The position numbers were made by a program, and so were the translations under genes. The notes under the pieces were generated by a model. The model was not told where the DNA came from and did not search any database. It saw only the letters and a program-made list of their open reading frames with translations. 64,000 nt of DNA from Corylus avellana (Eukaryota > Streptophyta > Magnoliopsida > Fagales > Betulaceae), in the NCBI RefSeq assembly GCF_901000735.1, contig NC_081542.1:46478238-46542237 (forward strand), read 5' to 3'. Positions 35,728 through 49,900 of the stretch are shown piece by piece (position 1 is the first letter of the stretch; the number at the start of each line of letters is the position of its first letter).

Positions 35728-38700
35728 ATGGCTTCTCGTAACCAGAATCGACCTCCTCGTAGTCCCGCAACTGTAAGCCCTTATTTCTTCACTTCTGCTT
35801 TTTTTTTTTTTAAATTTTTTTATTTTATTTTTATTTATTATTATTATTTTTTTATAATTATTGTTATTATTATTCTTTTAAAAAGAATTTCCTTTTGGCT
35901 GGTGAGAAACCGAAGGAAAAGAGAAGAAAAATGAAAGAACACGAATTTCTGGATCTTAAGTTTCGTGTCTTTTTTGGCCGGTTGTTCAGGTGTTTCCGAA
36001 GTGCTGCATTGTGTTAATTCATATGTTTTTTTTCTGCATTTTAGTGACCGAATTGCACTCTAAACTCTGTTTGGATGCCGGGGAAATAATGTCGTTTCCA
36101 TGTTTCAGATGGATTAGTTCGGCTTCTTCATGTGTGTTATGATTAAGTAATAATTTTGTGTAATTTTGTTGTAGAAAAAGGATGGTGTTGACTATGTTCC
36201 TGTAGACAAGCGGCGGAGGATTGGAGCAGCAAGAATGGTCGGACCGGCAAGCACTGGGCGTGTGCGACAGGCATTTTCCGTGGTTAACAATAGGCAGGAT
36301 GTTACGGCCGCTAGTGATATGGGCAGCGCTGAGGGTTCGGATTGTGGAATTGTGGAGTTCACAAAAGAAGAGGTTGATGCGTTGTTAAATGAGAAGTTGA
36401 AGGGGAAGAAGTTTGATCTTAAGGTTTATAGTTGTCTTGATGGATTTAAAGGATGTTTGAGTATAAATTGTTTGTGGGTTTTCTTCTTTGAGCTTTGATA
36501 TGCTTTTTTTTTGGTTCTATGCTTGGTAGGGAAAATTGGAGCAAATGACTGAGCAAATAAAGAGGCTTAAACTTTGCATCAAATGGTTCCAACAAGTTGA
36601 TGAAAACCATGTTCTTAACAAGGAAAAGCTTCAAAGTGCAATGGAGTCTGTTGAGAAAAAGTGCAAGGATAATGGTTCTGATTCAATATCGATTAGAACA
36701 ATGATGTTCTTTTATTTTTTCTCATTTTATTTGAATTTATTTTACACTTAATGTGTCTTTTCTGTATATGTGCATTTCTGTGTGTTTATCCTCGTGTGTG
36801 CATGTGATGAACACAAAATCATTATATGTTCCATGAAGCATTATGATGAAGCATTGTGAAGTTTTTTAGTTGGTAAGGTACACATTCACCCGATGGGACT
36901 TGAACCCACAACCTCACCCTCCACCTTGCTACAAAGGACAAAAGGAGGAAGTATCAATTGAGCTAAAGCTCATTGGAAATTGAGTTGAACAACTCATCTC
37001 CAGAGTGAAATACAACTAGTTAAATCAAGGTGTTGAATCATGGAACGATAGCAATATAGGTTCTCAATTCAGACATTAGTATAATTGTTCTCAATAAAAA
37101 TCAAAAGAATTTGTTTGGACCTCCATGCCTTAATGGAAGTCTTTCATTTGATGGATGTGTAGTTTCTCATGTGGTTAAAGTGTCTGATTCATTACAGTTC
37201 TAGATAATAGGAACACTTTTTTTTGTTTTTTGTTTTTTGTTTTTAATTTAGATTCATTCTATTTTTTAGAGGTGGAGATGAATAGCAAGATGGAGGAGTT
37301 CAATGTGATTACTTCAGACTTGAAGAAAACTATCTCTTCTTTAGAAGAGAGAGTTGCAAAGGAAGAATCATATAAGTTGGTAATATTTCCAGTCATTGCA
37401 TTTTGTATGAACAGGTGATACATGTACATTTCTACATCTCATTTATTCTGGTTTGATGACTAGGATGCAATTGAATGCCATAGAAATGAAAAAGAAGCAA
37501 GGGTTGCTGGTGAGAAGTTGCAAGCTTCTCTTTTGGCAGAGCTGGAAAAAACTCGGCAGGAGAAATCAGTTGCTGAACAAAAGGTAATTTGAATTCATAC
37601 TGTGGTTGTCTTACGCTTGTCATTTGGTGAGGGTTAGTGGTTGTATTCTTTGAATTTGGTGAATTATGAATGTTAGGCTTAATTGTTGTGCCAGTTTAAG
37701 TTTGTTTAACTCTACAGATTAGCTCACTGATGATTTTCTCTCGCCATAAATTGGTTGAATCGCAGGCAGCCTCATTTGAGGATATGTACAAGCGAGCACA
37801 AGAGTACAACGTGAGTTTACAACATTATAACAGCAAACTCCAGAAAGATAGTGAAACACATAGTGAGTCACTCAAACGACTTGAAATGGAGAAATTGACT
37901 ATTGTGGAGAACCTTAGCAATTTGAGGTGTCACAATAAGGCATTGCAAGATCAGTTAGCTTCGTTCAAAGTAAGTTCTTAGGTTATATATATATATACAC
38001 ACATTGCAATTGTGTTTGTTTGCCACCTGTTTTCTCCAAATTGAATTTTAAAATTAAATGGAGTTCAACAAACTGATTGGTATTTTTTTGTTAATTTCTG
38101 TTTCGTTTATGCATATTGAATTTGTTCTTGTGTTGGACATTCTTCACATTGAGTGGGGTATATTGTTAATATCATTGTGCGTGTATTGACTTTGCCTCAT
38201 GCGGACCAATTTTTCTCACACCCTAAAAGAAGCTCTTCCTTATTGCTACTGTCATCATGGCTTGTACTAAGAGTTCTGCTTGTACTTACCTTTGTTTATG
38301 ATATAAAAGTCAACCTTGACTCGCATAAGAATTATACAATTTAGATCTTAAAACTATAATGGGTGACCTATTTATACACTTTATATCTTAAAACAATAGA
38401 AGGATTAGGCAAGAATTGAAGAAGTTTAGAAAGTTAAAAAAAAAAAATTAATGAGGGGTTTGGAATTCATATTTTTGATCCACTCATCAGGATTTCGTTT
38501 GGCACTAGAAGCATTTTACATATTCATGAACACTCCCGTGATTTTTCAAGGTGTCATGACTGTTGTCTTGTTCAATCTTACCTTTTAGGCTTCACAAGAC
38601 GAGTCTATAAAGCAAAAAGAATCATTGTCAAATGAACTGAGATGCCTTCGAGGGGAACTACAGCAAGTGAGGGATGACCGTGATCGCCAAGTGACACAGG

Positions 38701-41620
38701 TGCAGACTTTAACTGCTGAATTAGTGAAGTATGAAGAATGCACTGGGAAGACATGTGCTGAGTTGGATAATTTGACGATAAAATTAAATGCCTTGGAGGT
38801 TTGTTTTGTTACTAATTTATATACGACATATATATACCTACCTTCAATAGTTGTAAGATTTTGGACCCTTTTATAGGAGACATGTTCTTCTCAAAGGGAG
38901 CAGATTTGCATACTGCAGCATCAGCTTGCTGCTGCGAATGAGAAATTGAAGGTAATGCTAATTGTGTAAAGGTTGTAGGAAGGTTGCTAATGTTTTCTTA
39001 TGTTCTGCATAGGGCATCATCAGGATGCTTGTAGATTCTTACATGTATTTTAGATTTAATCAAGCGGACCCCACAATAATGCTTAGTTTCTTTTCTTAGA
39101 TTGCTGATTTATCGTCTTCAGAAACAATAGCAGAGTTCGAAGCACAAAAGAAAGTTGTGCGTGAACTACAAGATCGCCTTTTAGATACAGAGTTTCAACT
39201 CAGTGAAGGAGAGAAGTTAAGAAAAAAACTGCATAACACTATTTTGGTAAGTATGCATTCATATCTTATTGTTCAATGTTTATGAGGCTTCACCTGCATT
39301 AAGTTGCCTCTTGTTGCAGGAACTAAAAGGAAACATTCGTGTTTTTTGCCGAGTACGTCCTTTGTTGCCTGATGACGGTGTTGGAACAGAAGCTCCAATC
39401 ATTTCTTACCCTACAACAACAGAAGCTCTTGGCCGTGGCATTGACTTGACACAAAGTGGTACGGCTGTATCTGTTGTCCCAATGACATTTCATTGTAGAA
39501 ATCTTTTGATGTATTCATTTTGTTATTCATTACAAGTTTGTTGTTTGTTATTTAGTATAAAAATTTTGTGCTATCATTTAATGTATTTAATATTAGCAGG
39601 GCATAAATATCCTTTCACATTTGACAAGGTGTTTAATGATGAGACGTCACAACAAGATGTTTTTGTAGAAATATCACAGCTGGTACAGAGTGCACTTGAT
39701 GGCTATAAGGTAAATCTGTTGTGTTTGCCTCTTCTTTTCAATTTTGACATTATTATCAAGTACATTAGAATGTGTTCTATTGAGGTTCCTGAATAGCATT
39801 ATTACCAAGTAAATATGTTGAAGTTGCATTCTGGCATGTCACCAATGGAGAATGTAAATGCAATTTTTATGCTACACTAAAAGTTATGCTTTGTTTGGTT
39901 GCATATCATCTGTTACATAAGTTTGCTTTGCCTTTTATACTGAAATTGTATTAATCTAACGTTGGGGGTATTTTGGTAGGTTTGTATATTTGCTTATGGT
40001 CAAACAGGCTCAGGTAAAACTTATACCATGATGGGTAAGCCAGAAACCTCGGAGCAGAAAGGGTTGATACCACGTTCACTTGAACAGATCTTCCAGGCCA
40101 GTCAGTCCCTTCAATTGCAGGGATGGAAATACAAAATGCAGGTAAACTATCTAGAATTTTTGGTTTTAGTCTACTTTCATTTTCTACTAAATTTTTTAAC
40201 AATTTCTCATGAACATTTGTAGGCTTCAATGTTGGAAATATACAACGAGACAATCCGTGATTTATTATCAACAAATCGATCAAGTGGATTTGACATGTCA
40301 CGGACGGAGAATAGCGTTCCAGGAAAACAATATACAATTAAACATGATGCAAATGGAAACACATATGTTTCTGACCTCACAATTGTTGATGTTTGCAGTA
40401 TAAAAGAGATTTCGTCTCTTCTGCAGCAAGCTGCACAAAGCAGGTAAAACACCCTAGTGTATTTGGTACTAGAGGTTGTGTTCTTTCTACTTGTTAGAGA
40501 TAATAATAGGATATTCCTTATCTATTGTGTTATGCATTTTGTAGCAGGCTTCTGTCTGCATATCTTTTAGAGTTTTGTCTTAAAGTGAGATGTAACCAGT
40601 TTTAGAGATGTGTTGCTTCATGCCTATAGAATTTGAAATAAGAAATGCCAATTATTTTTTTACACATTGAGGCATAAATAGACTTACACAATCTAAATCT
40701 TCAAAAAGTTCATACATAGACAATATTAAATTGGACATAGAAATTGTATCGCATTTTTTTCATTGTATGGTTTTCTTTGAGATTTGATGTCTATATTACT
40801 TGGATAAGTAAAATTTAATGCAGAATGGTTGTTACATTTTCTTTTAGGTCTGTGGGAAAGACACAAATGAATGAACAATCATCAAGAAGCCATTTTGTCT
40901 TCACATTGCGCATATCTGGTGTAAATGAGGTATATTTTCTCATAATGCTATATATTTCATGTTTGTGCTTAAAGCATTGTCTATATCTTGCGTGTTTTTT
41001 TATCGGTTATGCGCTTTTCTTGTTTTGCTAGAACACTGAGCAACAAGTACAGGGGGTTTTAAATCTCATTGATCTTGCTGGAAGTGAGCGACTATCAAAG
41101 AGTATGTCAACTGGAGACCGGTTGAAGGAAACTCAGGTGTTTATTTGTTGAATTTCATCAATCACCGACTTCTTTGAATTTGTTAATAGTATCTATGTTC
41201 TTAATATGATTTATGCCAATTTCTTTTTTGGCAATCAGGCTATCAATAAAAGTTTATCTTCTTTGGCTGATGTAATATTTGCATTGGCAAAGAAGGAGGA
41301 TCATGTTCCTTTTAGGAACTCAAAGCTGACATATCTTCTCCAGGTACTGTTGTGTTTGAACTTCCCAACCATTTGATAGTATGCTTATGCACGTACTATT
41401 GTGATTTATAATGTCATTTTCTTTTTATTCGATACATAAACAGCCATGCCTGGGTGGGGATTCCAAGACCTTGATGTTTGTAAACATCTCTCCTGATCCT
41501 TCTTCCGTTGGTGAGTCTCTTTGCTCTCTTCGGTTTGCTGCCAGAGTCAATGCTTGTGAAATTGGAATTCCTCGACGTCAGACAACAGTGCGGCCTTTAG
41601 ATTCTCGTTTGAGTAGTTGA
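35728..41620 (+). CDS. C-terminal-motor kinesin-14 (ATK1/KATA type), 17 exons
   Basis: Exons: 35728-35772, 36175-36423, 36530-36674, 37270-37379, 37464-37583, 37766-37969, 38589-38798, 38877-38951, 39100-39246, 39320-39458, 39600-39709, 39980-40141, 40223-40443, 40848-40929, 41032-41136, 41239-41343, 41444-41620. They total 2406 nt, 801 residues, close to Arabidopsis ATK1. All introns are GT-AG. Residues 1-90 are a basic tail (PVDKRRRIG), the second microtubule-binding site. Residues about 90-435 are coiled coil. The kinesin-14 neck and motor begin at 436 with [17 protein letters not shown]. The P-loop is GQTGSGKT (525-532), switch I is NEQSSRSH, switch II is DLAGSE, and the end has [12 protein letters not shown]-type motors move towards microtubule minus ends and gather spindle poles in mitosis and meiosis. 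All nucleotide-binding residues are present. Intron 3 carries a SINE-like insertion. Confidence 0.95.
36858..36975 (-). mobile_element. tRNA-derived SINE-like insertion in kinesin intron 3
   Basis: On the minus strand the sequence shows a pol III A-box-like CTTTAGCTCAATTGATAC near 36952-36969 and a B-box-like GTGGGTTCAAGTCCC near 36895-36909. No tRNA can be folded. It lies inside intron 36675-37269 of the kinesin gene, in antisense to it. Confidence 0.6.
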
Positions 41621-42802
41621 CATGGGGATGGGGTGTTCCTTAGTTTCTTTCTTATTTGTATGAACAATGGTTGTAATGTTTATAATTGGAGTGGATTGCT
41701 TGTATCAATTGTTTGTACCTGTACCTCTGTTTCTAGCTACTACTAATTTGTACTTTAGATTTATACTTAGGGCCGTGTTTGGAAGCCGGGGCAGATGCTT
41801 TTATTGGCCTTGTGAGATTGATCTGTCAGTGTTATACTGAAATGTTCATCACTTTGATGATTACAGGTATAAAAAGGAGATGTGTTGTTTAATATAAATA
41901 TATTCATTACAACACGTTTATTGAATGGATGGACTGTTCCTATCATCATCATCATCATCATAAATTGAATGGATGGACTGTTTAGAATTGCTGTGGACCA
42001 CCTTCACTTGTGGGCATGTTTTTGTTATGCAAGTTTAGGCCTTTCTGAATGTTGTCGGCGCCCATTGTTTTTTTCTTCAACACTGGGATAAAGTTTCCTG
42101 GATAAACAGTGAATTTATATGATGAAATTCTGTCCGGAGATGCATTTTATTTGACCAAGTGAGTAGGAATTGGACAAATAATCAGGTACTTGTTTATTTT
42201 ATACATATAACTATTTTTTTTTATGACGCTTCAATAAATTTTATTATAAAAATATATGTATAAGATAAATAAGTTATATCATATCATATACTTGTTTTGT
42301 TTTGTCAATCTTACAAGTGAGGGGCTAGAATGTAAAAGGCAGTTTCTTCCAGCACCTACCGACATTTTTTAAATCCAGAAAACTGAATCAGAAAATGGCA
42401 TATCCCAAAAAACGATTTATCTTTTTTCTTTCCATTACCTATGATGTGATCTCGTGTCGTATTCACTTGATTCGTGTTTATCGTGAATATTTTAAAAAAG
42501 AAAAAGAAAAAGTAATTTGCTGTGGCGAAATTACTGAAATATATCAAATAAGTTAAAAAGAGGAAAGAATTGGACAAGATTAGAAGAGACAATAAGGAAC
42601 AGAAAAGAAAATCCAAGGGCTGTCTTGCCCTTAATCAACCTACCACTTTCACATGTAGCTGTAGTGTATATCCGTAATCCGTGTAAGAAAGTGGGTCCAA
42701 CTACAAACCTCACATATTTTAGGGATTTGGGAGGCAACCCATACCTTGTTGTAGTAGCTTCTTTCAAAAGTCACCCAGAAGAGGAAGAGGAGGAAGGAGG
42801 AG
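41621..42802. other. Spacer between kinesin and CXXS1, no gene
   Basis: The spacer contains the kinesin 3' UTR region, a short (ATC)n tract near 41944-41962 and AT-rich sequence. The promoter of the next gene is expected in 42600-42802. No coding exon is seen. Confidence 0.5.
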
Positions 42803-44272
42803 ATGGAAGGGGAAGGGCAAGGCCATGTTCCAGAGCAGCAGAATAAATCCAGAGTTGTGAAGGTCGACTCTGTGGAATCATGGGACTTCTATGTTTCCCA
42901 AGCCACCAATCAAGGCTGCCCTGTAAGTTTCCCTCAAACCCCACAAATGTTTACACTATAAACTCCCTCTTCTCCTTTGCCTTTCTTATTGAAACTCATA
43001 TTTGTAGTTCTCTTCCATATGGGTCTGGAAAACAATCCCTTCAAATCTTCTTCACACCCTTTTACTTTTTTTTTTCCTTCTTTTGGGGAGTTATTTAGAT
43101 TTGGATGATCTCGAATACAATTGTGGCTGTTAAATTTATGGTAGATTGTTGTACACTTCACTGCTGCATGGTGCATGCCTTCAGTGGCTATGAACCCCTT
43201 TTTTGAGGAATTGGCTTCAAGCTACCCTGATGCTCTGTTTCTCACAGTTGATGTTGATGAGGTTAAGGTAATTCATCTCATCTTTACAAGATTAATGATT
43301 TATTTGTTACTTTGTTTAATCTTCATTACCCCACCATCTTCCTATACCAGCCTGCTAATTAGCATTATTTTTTAATAAATAGTTTATCCCAAGACATGGA
43401 AATCAACATTAGGGCAATATAGCATATTACTCCACGTATTAACTGCGGATTGGTACTTTATCTATATGAGGTGTATTAACATCTGTTTCTGGTCATGTGG
43501 TGTACTCTCTACAACTTGAAACTCGACCTTTTCCAGATATTTTGAAATTAAAAGAAATTGCAGAGTACTCTTCACCTAGATTCGATTTGATTTGCTTTGT
43601 TTTTTTTTATATATATATATACATAAGAGATAAATATGTAACATCTTTCCCATATTAATATCTCACAAGTATCACACTATGCTAACGTAATAAGGTCTAG
43701 TAGCTATTTGCCATTAAAAAAGTTGACATTATACATGTCACTGTAACTTACAAAATATGTATATATTTAGTGGCCACCTCCTTTGGCCAAGTTGACATGG
43801 TATTCGGCGGACATGAATTTGTTATAAATTGGTTTGTAGTTAATTCTTATAAACTCATCTAATAAAGTGACATGTGTTCCTTAGCTATTAAAAAAACATG
43901 TGAGAAGTACATATTATTAAAAAAACATATACTTCTCACATGTTAAGAGACAAATATCACTTTATTAGATGAGTTTGTATGAATTACCTACAATCAGTCA
44001 CATGAGAGACAACCTCGAGGTCGAGGGCTTAGATTTAAGATTCTTTGAATTGATGTTGGTGATTAATATATGTGGATGGTGATTAGGTAATAATATATTT
44101 ATGCAATTTGATTGGTCAGGAGGTAGCAACCAAGCTGGAGATAAAGGCCATGCCCACTTTTTGTCTGATGAAGGACGGTGGTCCAGTTGACAAGCTTGTT
44201 GGTGCCAATCCAGAGGAGATAAGGAAAAGGATTGATAGTTTTGTTCACTCCTTTCGTGTATATACAGCATAG
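42803..44272 (+). CDS. CXXS1: Monocysteinic thioredoxin CXXS1-type
   Basis: Exons 42803-42922, 43145-43267 and 44120-44272 (GT-AG introns) encode 131 residues with the thioredoxin fold. The active site is WCMPS (W49, C50, S53), not the usual WCGPC, so the resolving cysteine is replaced by serine. The rest is intact: SWDFYVSQATNQGCP, IVVHFTAAW, NPFFEELAS, the DVDEV strand, cis-proline in AMPTF (P93) and the KLVGANPEEI end. This matches the plant CXXS1 group (At1g11530 in Arabidopsis). Members of that group have weak disulfide-isomerase activity and cannot reduce disulfides in the normal dithiol way. The protein is probably cytosolic: it has a short polar N-terminal extension and no transit peptide that I can see. 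Intron 2 holds a MITE. Confidence 0.93.
43828..43998. mobile_element. MITE in intron 2 of CXXS1
   Basis: The two arms are inverted copies. The left runs from GGTTTGTAGTTAATTC through ACTCATCTAATAAAGTGACA to about 43918, the right from about 43931 to 43998, and they close on an A/T-rich loop with ACATGTGAGAAGTA. It resembles the MITE at 31041-31302 in size class and inner motif (AAAGTGACATGTG). Confidence 0.8.
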
Positions 44273-46940
44273 TTCATTTCAGTACATGTATATGCATATG
44301 TATGGTATGGTATGGTATGGTATGGTACTCTCCGTTTTCAAGATGTGAGATATGTGAATATATGATGGTCCACCATCAAAACAGATGATATGTAAGTTGG
44401 AGTGGAGTGCCTTGTGTAGGTGTGTATTTTCAATATCATTACTTTTTTTTTTTTTTAATTTTAATTTTATTTTATCATTTAATAATGTTTGTTAAGTTAT
44501 CAGAGTTACCTATCAATGTAAAATTTTCAAGTTTTGAGCTTTTCTTCATGATTTCGGTTGGTATAAATTATTCGTAGTTGGAACAATAATATTGTTTTTG
44601 ACACAAAATACCAAAATTTCTTAAAATTAATTAAGTGTTTTGTCTATCACCTCTTGTAGCTTGTAACTGCTGTTTTGAAAGCTCAACTAACTTCATTGCA
44701 TTCACAATCTCTTGATATTTTCGTTGTAATGTTTGAGATGACTCATATTGAATTTTAAAAGCACTTCTCATCAAATGTAAATCAAAAGCAAATTTAAAAA
44801 CAAATTTAAAAGTCCGGAGAAAATTAATTAGTGTATTTTTTGCTCATGTTTTATGTTCAAAATATAAACTAGGTTTAACAATACCTTCAATCACATAGAT
44901 GATAGAAGAAAACATGTGAATAAGACTAACATTTGCATTATAATGAGAATTTCAACATGTATTTTTAGACTTCTTTAGATTCATTTTTTGATTCAATCAC
45001 AAAGTATGGCACGGATGTCCAAAACAATGTAATAGTTAGACATATTATCTTTCAAAATAAGTGTTTAAAGTCTATTCAACTCACATCTCATATTGTTAGC
45101 TTTACTATATCATTTCTCCTGCAATTTGTTAGTATTTAAACCACACTAGCTCCATTATATCTATGTCATTTTGTAGGTATGCCATTTGAAATTGGGAAAA
45201 GGGATCTTCTCCAGTTGAATTAGGAACCGGTCCCTTCATTTAGAAGGGCATAATTGTCATTTTATAATTTTTTTTTGACAATTCTACCCTTCATTTAGAA
45301 GGGACCGGCTCGTCTCCAGTTGAATTCAACTGGAGAGGATCCTTCTCCTAGAAATTGGTCTTTATATGATAATCATAATTTTCTCTTCTTAAGTAGAAAT
45401 TTATTGATAGATTCACTAAATTTAACTCCACACAAATAATTTTTATATTGAAATTAAGGATAAATTTGAAATTCTATAAAAAAGTTAGGGGAATAAACGT
45501 CATTGTCTCACTTTTAACATTTTGACGGAAGAGTTCAAATTGACTGCAATTAAAAATTCATGGGTTCAAATTAAGAAGTTTTGAAGTTCGGGAGGCTTGT
45601 CAAATCGCATGGTAATTCAAGAGGTTTAAAGTGAAATTACCCTTTATTATTTTTTAATGAGTAATTGATAGTTGGGAGGCCACTGCCCGCAATCTTAGGA
45701 GAAGATTCGAATATAGTTGATGAGACTTTTAATCTTTTATTGCTTTTCATGGCATTAAAATAGACAAATGTTTGTAATACATCACATCTTTCCCTATTAA
45801 TTTAACCTCACATTATATTAATGGATCATGCATGAACAACATCAACAGAGTACAAAGTACATGGGTTGAACCAAACCGTGGGCTGGTCCTTTTCAATGGT
45901 CTCGTCCATATGTCCCTTCTTGTTCACTTAATATTCATTCCTTAAAAGTGAAGTGCAATACAATGCCTCATTGGTTACTTCCAACAAGCTACAAAGCTGC
46001 AATTATTGGACTCCAAGAATACATTTGGTATTGCCACTTCGCAGTTGAAAAGTGTGATTTTATACAAAATCGGGTATCGTACTAAATTGTGGCACATTGG
46101 TAGGTTAAAGATGTTGCCTAATGTCTCACCAAGAATAATAAAATAGTTAGGATGAAGAAATGAAAAGCTATCATTTGCACCACTTCTCAGTTGTTATCTA
46201 AGCAGTTGACATGTTGACTCTCCCGGCCCATTTGAGGATCGTGATTTGGGCCGAGCCTTGGACGATACACGGATAAAAAAAATTTTATTACCAACAAAAT
46301 CCACACATAAAAAAAAAGAAAAAATTGAAGTATCTATGCAGCAGGTGAACTTGATGTTGAATGTTCAGATTGGTTCGAAATGCTTTAACTTTAACAGGTT
46401 TCAATCATATATGGCGGATTATGGGACTCCCTTAAGATTGTAGAAACGTTTCAAATGAATCTATTCAGATCCATTTGAAAAAGAAACGACAAGAATTCAA
46501 GTCTCTCTTTGGGCCTTTTGGGTAGTCGTTTGCGAAGCCCAAACACTACAGAGAGTAACTTCAAAATCCAAGAATGCGAAGCCCAAGCCCAAGCCCATAT
46601 ACTCAATATCATCAACGTGTTGTTGCTGTTGTGCGTGCGTGTAAGCTTATGGCAGGCACTGTGTGTGGTGGTCCTGGTGGAGGTGGTGGCCTATCAGGAT
46701 TCTCTCTCAAATGACAAGTCTCCCTGTTTCTGTGCTTCCCCACCATCATATTCCACCACCTTTTCGCCACTCATACTCATAGTACAAAATCCCAACCAAC
46801 AAAAATCACCCATTCTTATACCCATCATTATCATCATCATCTTCATTCTTATTCTCTGATATCGCTTCGCAACCACGACGGCTTTTTGCGCCCCTTTGGC
46901 TCTCGCCGGAAGTCTTTGAATTTCCGGCCGGAAGTGGGAC
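44273..46940. other. Spacer between CXXS1 and bHLH, with repeats, no gene
   Basis: Features are a (TATGG)5 microsatellite at about 44301-44326, a T-run near 44444, a MITE at 45196-45349 and AT-rich DNA. The bHLH 5' leader and promoter should lie in about 46500-46940. Frames in this last part have no known domain. Confidence 0.5.
45196..45349. mobile_element. Short MITE, inverted arms with TCTCCAGTTGAATT
   Basis: The left arm GGGATCTTCTCCAGTTGAAT...ACCGGTCCCTTCATTTAGAA is mirrored by the right arm at about 45290-45349, which carries an extra internal palindrome TCCAGTTGAATTCAACTGGA. A related partial sequence (GGATCCTCTTCGGTTGAA) is at the end of the window near 63949. Confidence 0.75.
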
Positions 46941-49900
46941 ATGGGTTCTCAGGAAAATGAAAATCCCAGTTGGGTGGTGTTTGACGATTACGGTCTCATA
47001 GAGGACATCCGCGTCCCCTCCCTCCTCAATCCCACCGCTTTTGCTTCTACTACTTGGCCTCCTCCTCATCTTTCTTTTTCTGCCCCGACCTCTCTTAGGT
47101 AATTGTTTATTTTTGTCCCATTTATTTGGTAATTATAATTGACTTAATTTGGTTTCTCAAGAATTCACCCTCACCACACCCACCCCCCCCCCCCCCCCCC
47201 CCCCCCTCTTTGATGCTTGGTTTTATGTTTGTTTGATGAGTGGTACTAATCCTAGCAGGAAGAGGTACATTATTGTGATTTATGTGGTTTTAATGCAAAA
47301 TCAATTATGAATATGTCAATGTATCACCGTATGACAGACTGCAAAAGCTTCTAATTAATGTGAAAGTAAAGAGAATTTTAATGTATTTTGTTGAAATAGG
47401 ATAAATTTCTGATTCCCAAAATCTTTTTCCACGCCGCCTAAGGACACAGACTTGCAGTACGCAAGCAAAGCACGTGTCTCTCTGGTTTGGTTGGGTCTGA
47501 GAAGGGTTTCCCAATCCTTCAACAACCTAATATGTAAAGGATATTTTCTGGGTTTGGATTTGTATGAGTAGGAGAATGGAAGATTGAGAATGTAGAATGG
47601 ATTATAGTAGAGATTGTATGATGGATAATACTAGATAGATGCAATATATTGAAAGATAAGAGCTGCACTCTAAGGCACAACCCGACCTTCATTGTAAGCA
47701 TGTAACATAATACACCACCGTACCATGGCCCATCGTCACTTCAACACTCAATCTTGCAGCCGCTGAGTCGTATTCTTGGTTGAGAGATCCGGACAGCATA
47801 TACTGTGGGAGCAATGCTTTTACTCCGCAAAAATCCAAAGGATAGCACCCTTGGCCCTGCCACTAGGCTCTCCCCAATCCCTTTCAAAAGACCTATCGGA
47901 ATCGACTTTTTGTGGTCGACAACTGCAGTCCTCAACGACAAGATCTCCATTTGCGAGGGCAGTCGAATACACATCTATAGTCCTGACATTGGCGAGTCCT
48001 CCACTCTTCCCAATTATCCTCCACTCGATTTAAACCTTGGGAATACTGAGATTTTTCCTACTTATGGTATGATCCTTTGTCCAACGAGCACAAGGTCGTC
48101 CTTGTTCAAACGGTCAGAGCAGTGAAGAGGCTTTTCTGGGTTTTCACACGGGGCAGTAGATCATGGAGTTGGATAGAACCTCTTGTACTTGAAGAAAAAT
48201 TTAGTTTTCCGAGTGAACTTGAAAAGGTTGTTTTTGGTAATGGCACAATTCATTTTATTTGTCATCTTGCCGATCCTGCTGCACGTTTGCGTTGCACAAG
48301 TGGTCTGCCTGAGAAATTTTTATTGGCTTTTGATAACAACTTAGAAAGATCCCGCTTCCCGATAATTCCTTCCCCAGAAAGCTAACTCAATCTGGTGGAC
48401 GTTTGGCTTTGATAGAACTTAGAAGACTTTAAATCTCAGCGGTTTTATTTCAGGCTGTGGGCGAGTTCCAATGGCGTGGAGTACGACAAGTTGCAGTTTT
48501 GGATATTGGAGGACTACAATAATCTCAAGTGGGTTAACAAACCAATTCATTTACCTTTTGGTTGGATTAGGTGTAAAGATCTTCTTGCCTTCAACCATAA
48601 CACCGGCAAGATGTTGCTACAGTTGTGAGATGAAAACTTATTCCTCTATTATAATACCAAGACAGGAACTTTTAGGGAGGCCCAAGTCTCTGGATTTCCC
48701 AATGCAGCGAGGATGAATGTTTTCGTTTTCATGTCCTCGGCGTTAAGTTGCATGATGAGATGGAGAGGCAGAAAAGTTTCTGAGAAGTCAAGTGGTAAGG
48801 GTAGATGACAAAGGGGATGATGCTTCAGCACCAGAAATAATCATGTGCATCCTCTTAGTGCAGCTGCTGCTTCTGTTGTACGATTATCCTCCAAACTGAT
48901 TATATCGCCTTTTTTTTTAAAGGAATAAAGATATAGTAATAGTAGTAATGCTGTAATACTAAAAGAAAGACCCATGTTCCTCTTGTGTTATTTGAAAATT
49001 AATGTTGCTTTTAAAATTACAATTGGATGAGATGAGATGGTCAAATACCTGAACTTAGAAATGGTCAAAAGACCGTTCCAACAAATGGTTTCAGAGCCAA
49101 GGTCATAAGTTCGAGTTGCGAGAGCGTCACATTTAGGGAGGGATTGTTGAGTTGCAATAGCGCCGCTCTACTCACTTGGATGACTCTTAAAACATGCCTT
49201 GCGGGGTGCGATTTCAAATGCTATAAAAGGTTTTGACTTCCCTTATTGGACACTAATTGATTTTAAGATGAAATGGTCAAAAGTCCTATTTCAATTTTAT
49301 TTTATTGGTAAAAGTTAGCGTATTAGACCTTCCTTTATTCTGAGGTGGCATGATTAGCTGACACCTACTTAAGGAGTGTTGTACCCGAACCCATATAGCT
49401 AATTTTGGTTAAATGGTGTTTCAACATTATATCAAAACCCTCGAAACTCTCCAACAAGGGATGATGCCGACATTGTGAATTTCTTTTGCAGTGTGGGGTT
49501 GTAAATAGAAGGGAAAGTTGGTGATACTTGCAATCATTTCTTTTCCCTTCTTACAAAAAAATCTAATATTTGAGAAGGGTTTTCAGCATTTAAGAAGCCA
49601 AAAGGGTTTTGGAAATTTGTTCAAAAGACCCTAAGTGGTCCTGCTTTTTTTTTTTTTTTTTCCTTTTTCTTTTCCTACTCTTTTAAACTGTTTGATTAAA
49701 AACATGGGCTGTGTCTTGAGCAGGATCAACTGCAATTATCTATTTATTTATTAATCTTCTAAATCTTGTGTAATATATAAGCACATGTTTTATCTTGTTG
49801 TTTTGGCAGTGTGGAGAATGAAGGCTCATTTGCAAATTCAGATAGTCTGAAGGAAATTGGCTCTCTAAAACGGTAGACTGCCATGCGGCCCAAAGTTATA

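Noticed and set aside
46509..46859. Open frame of 116 codons ahead of the bHLH gene
   Set aside because: Low-complexity, and overlapping the expected promoter and 5' leader, without any family motif.
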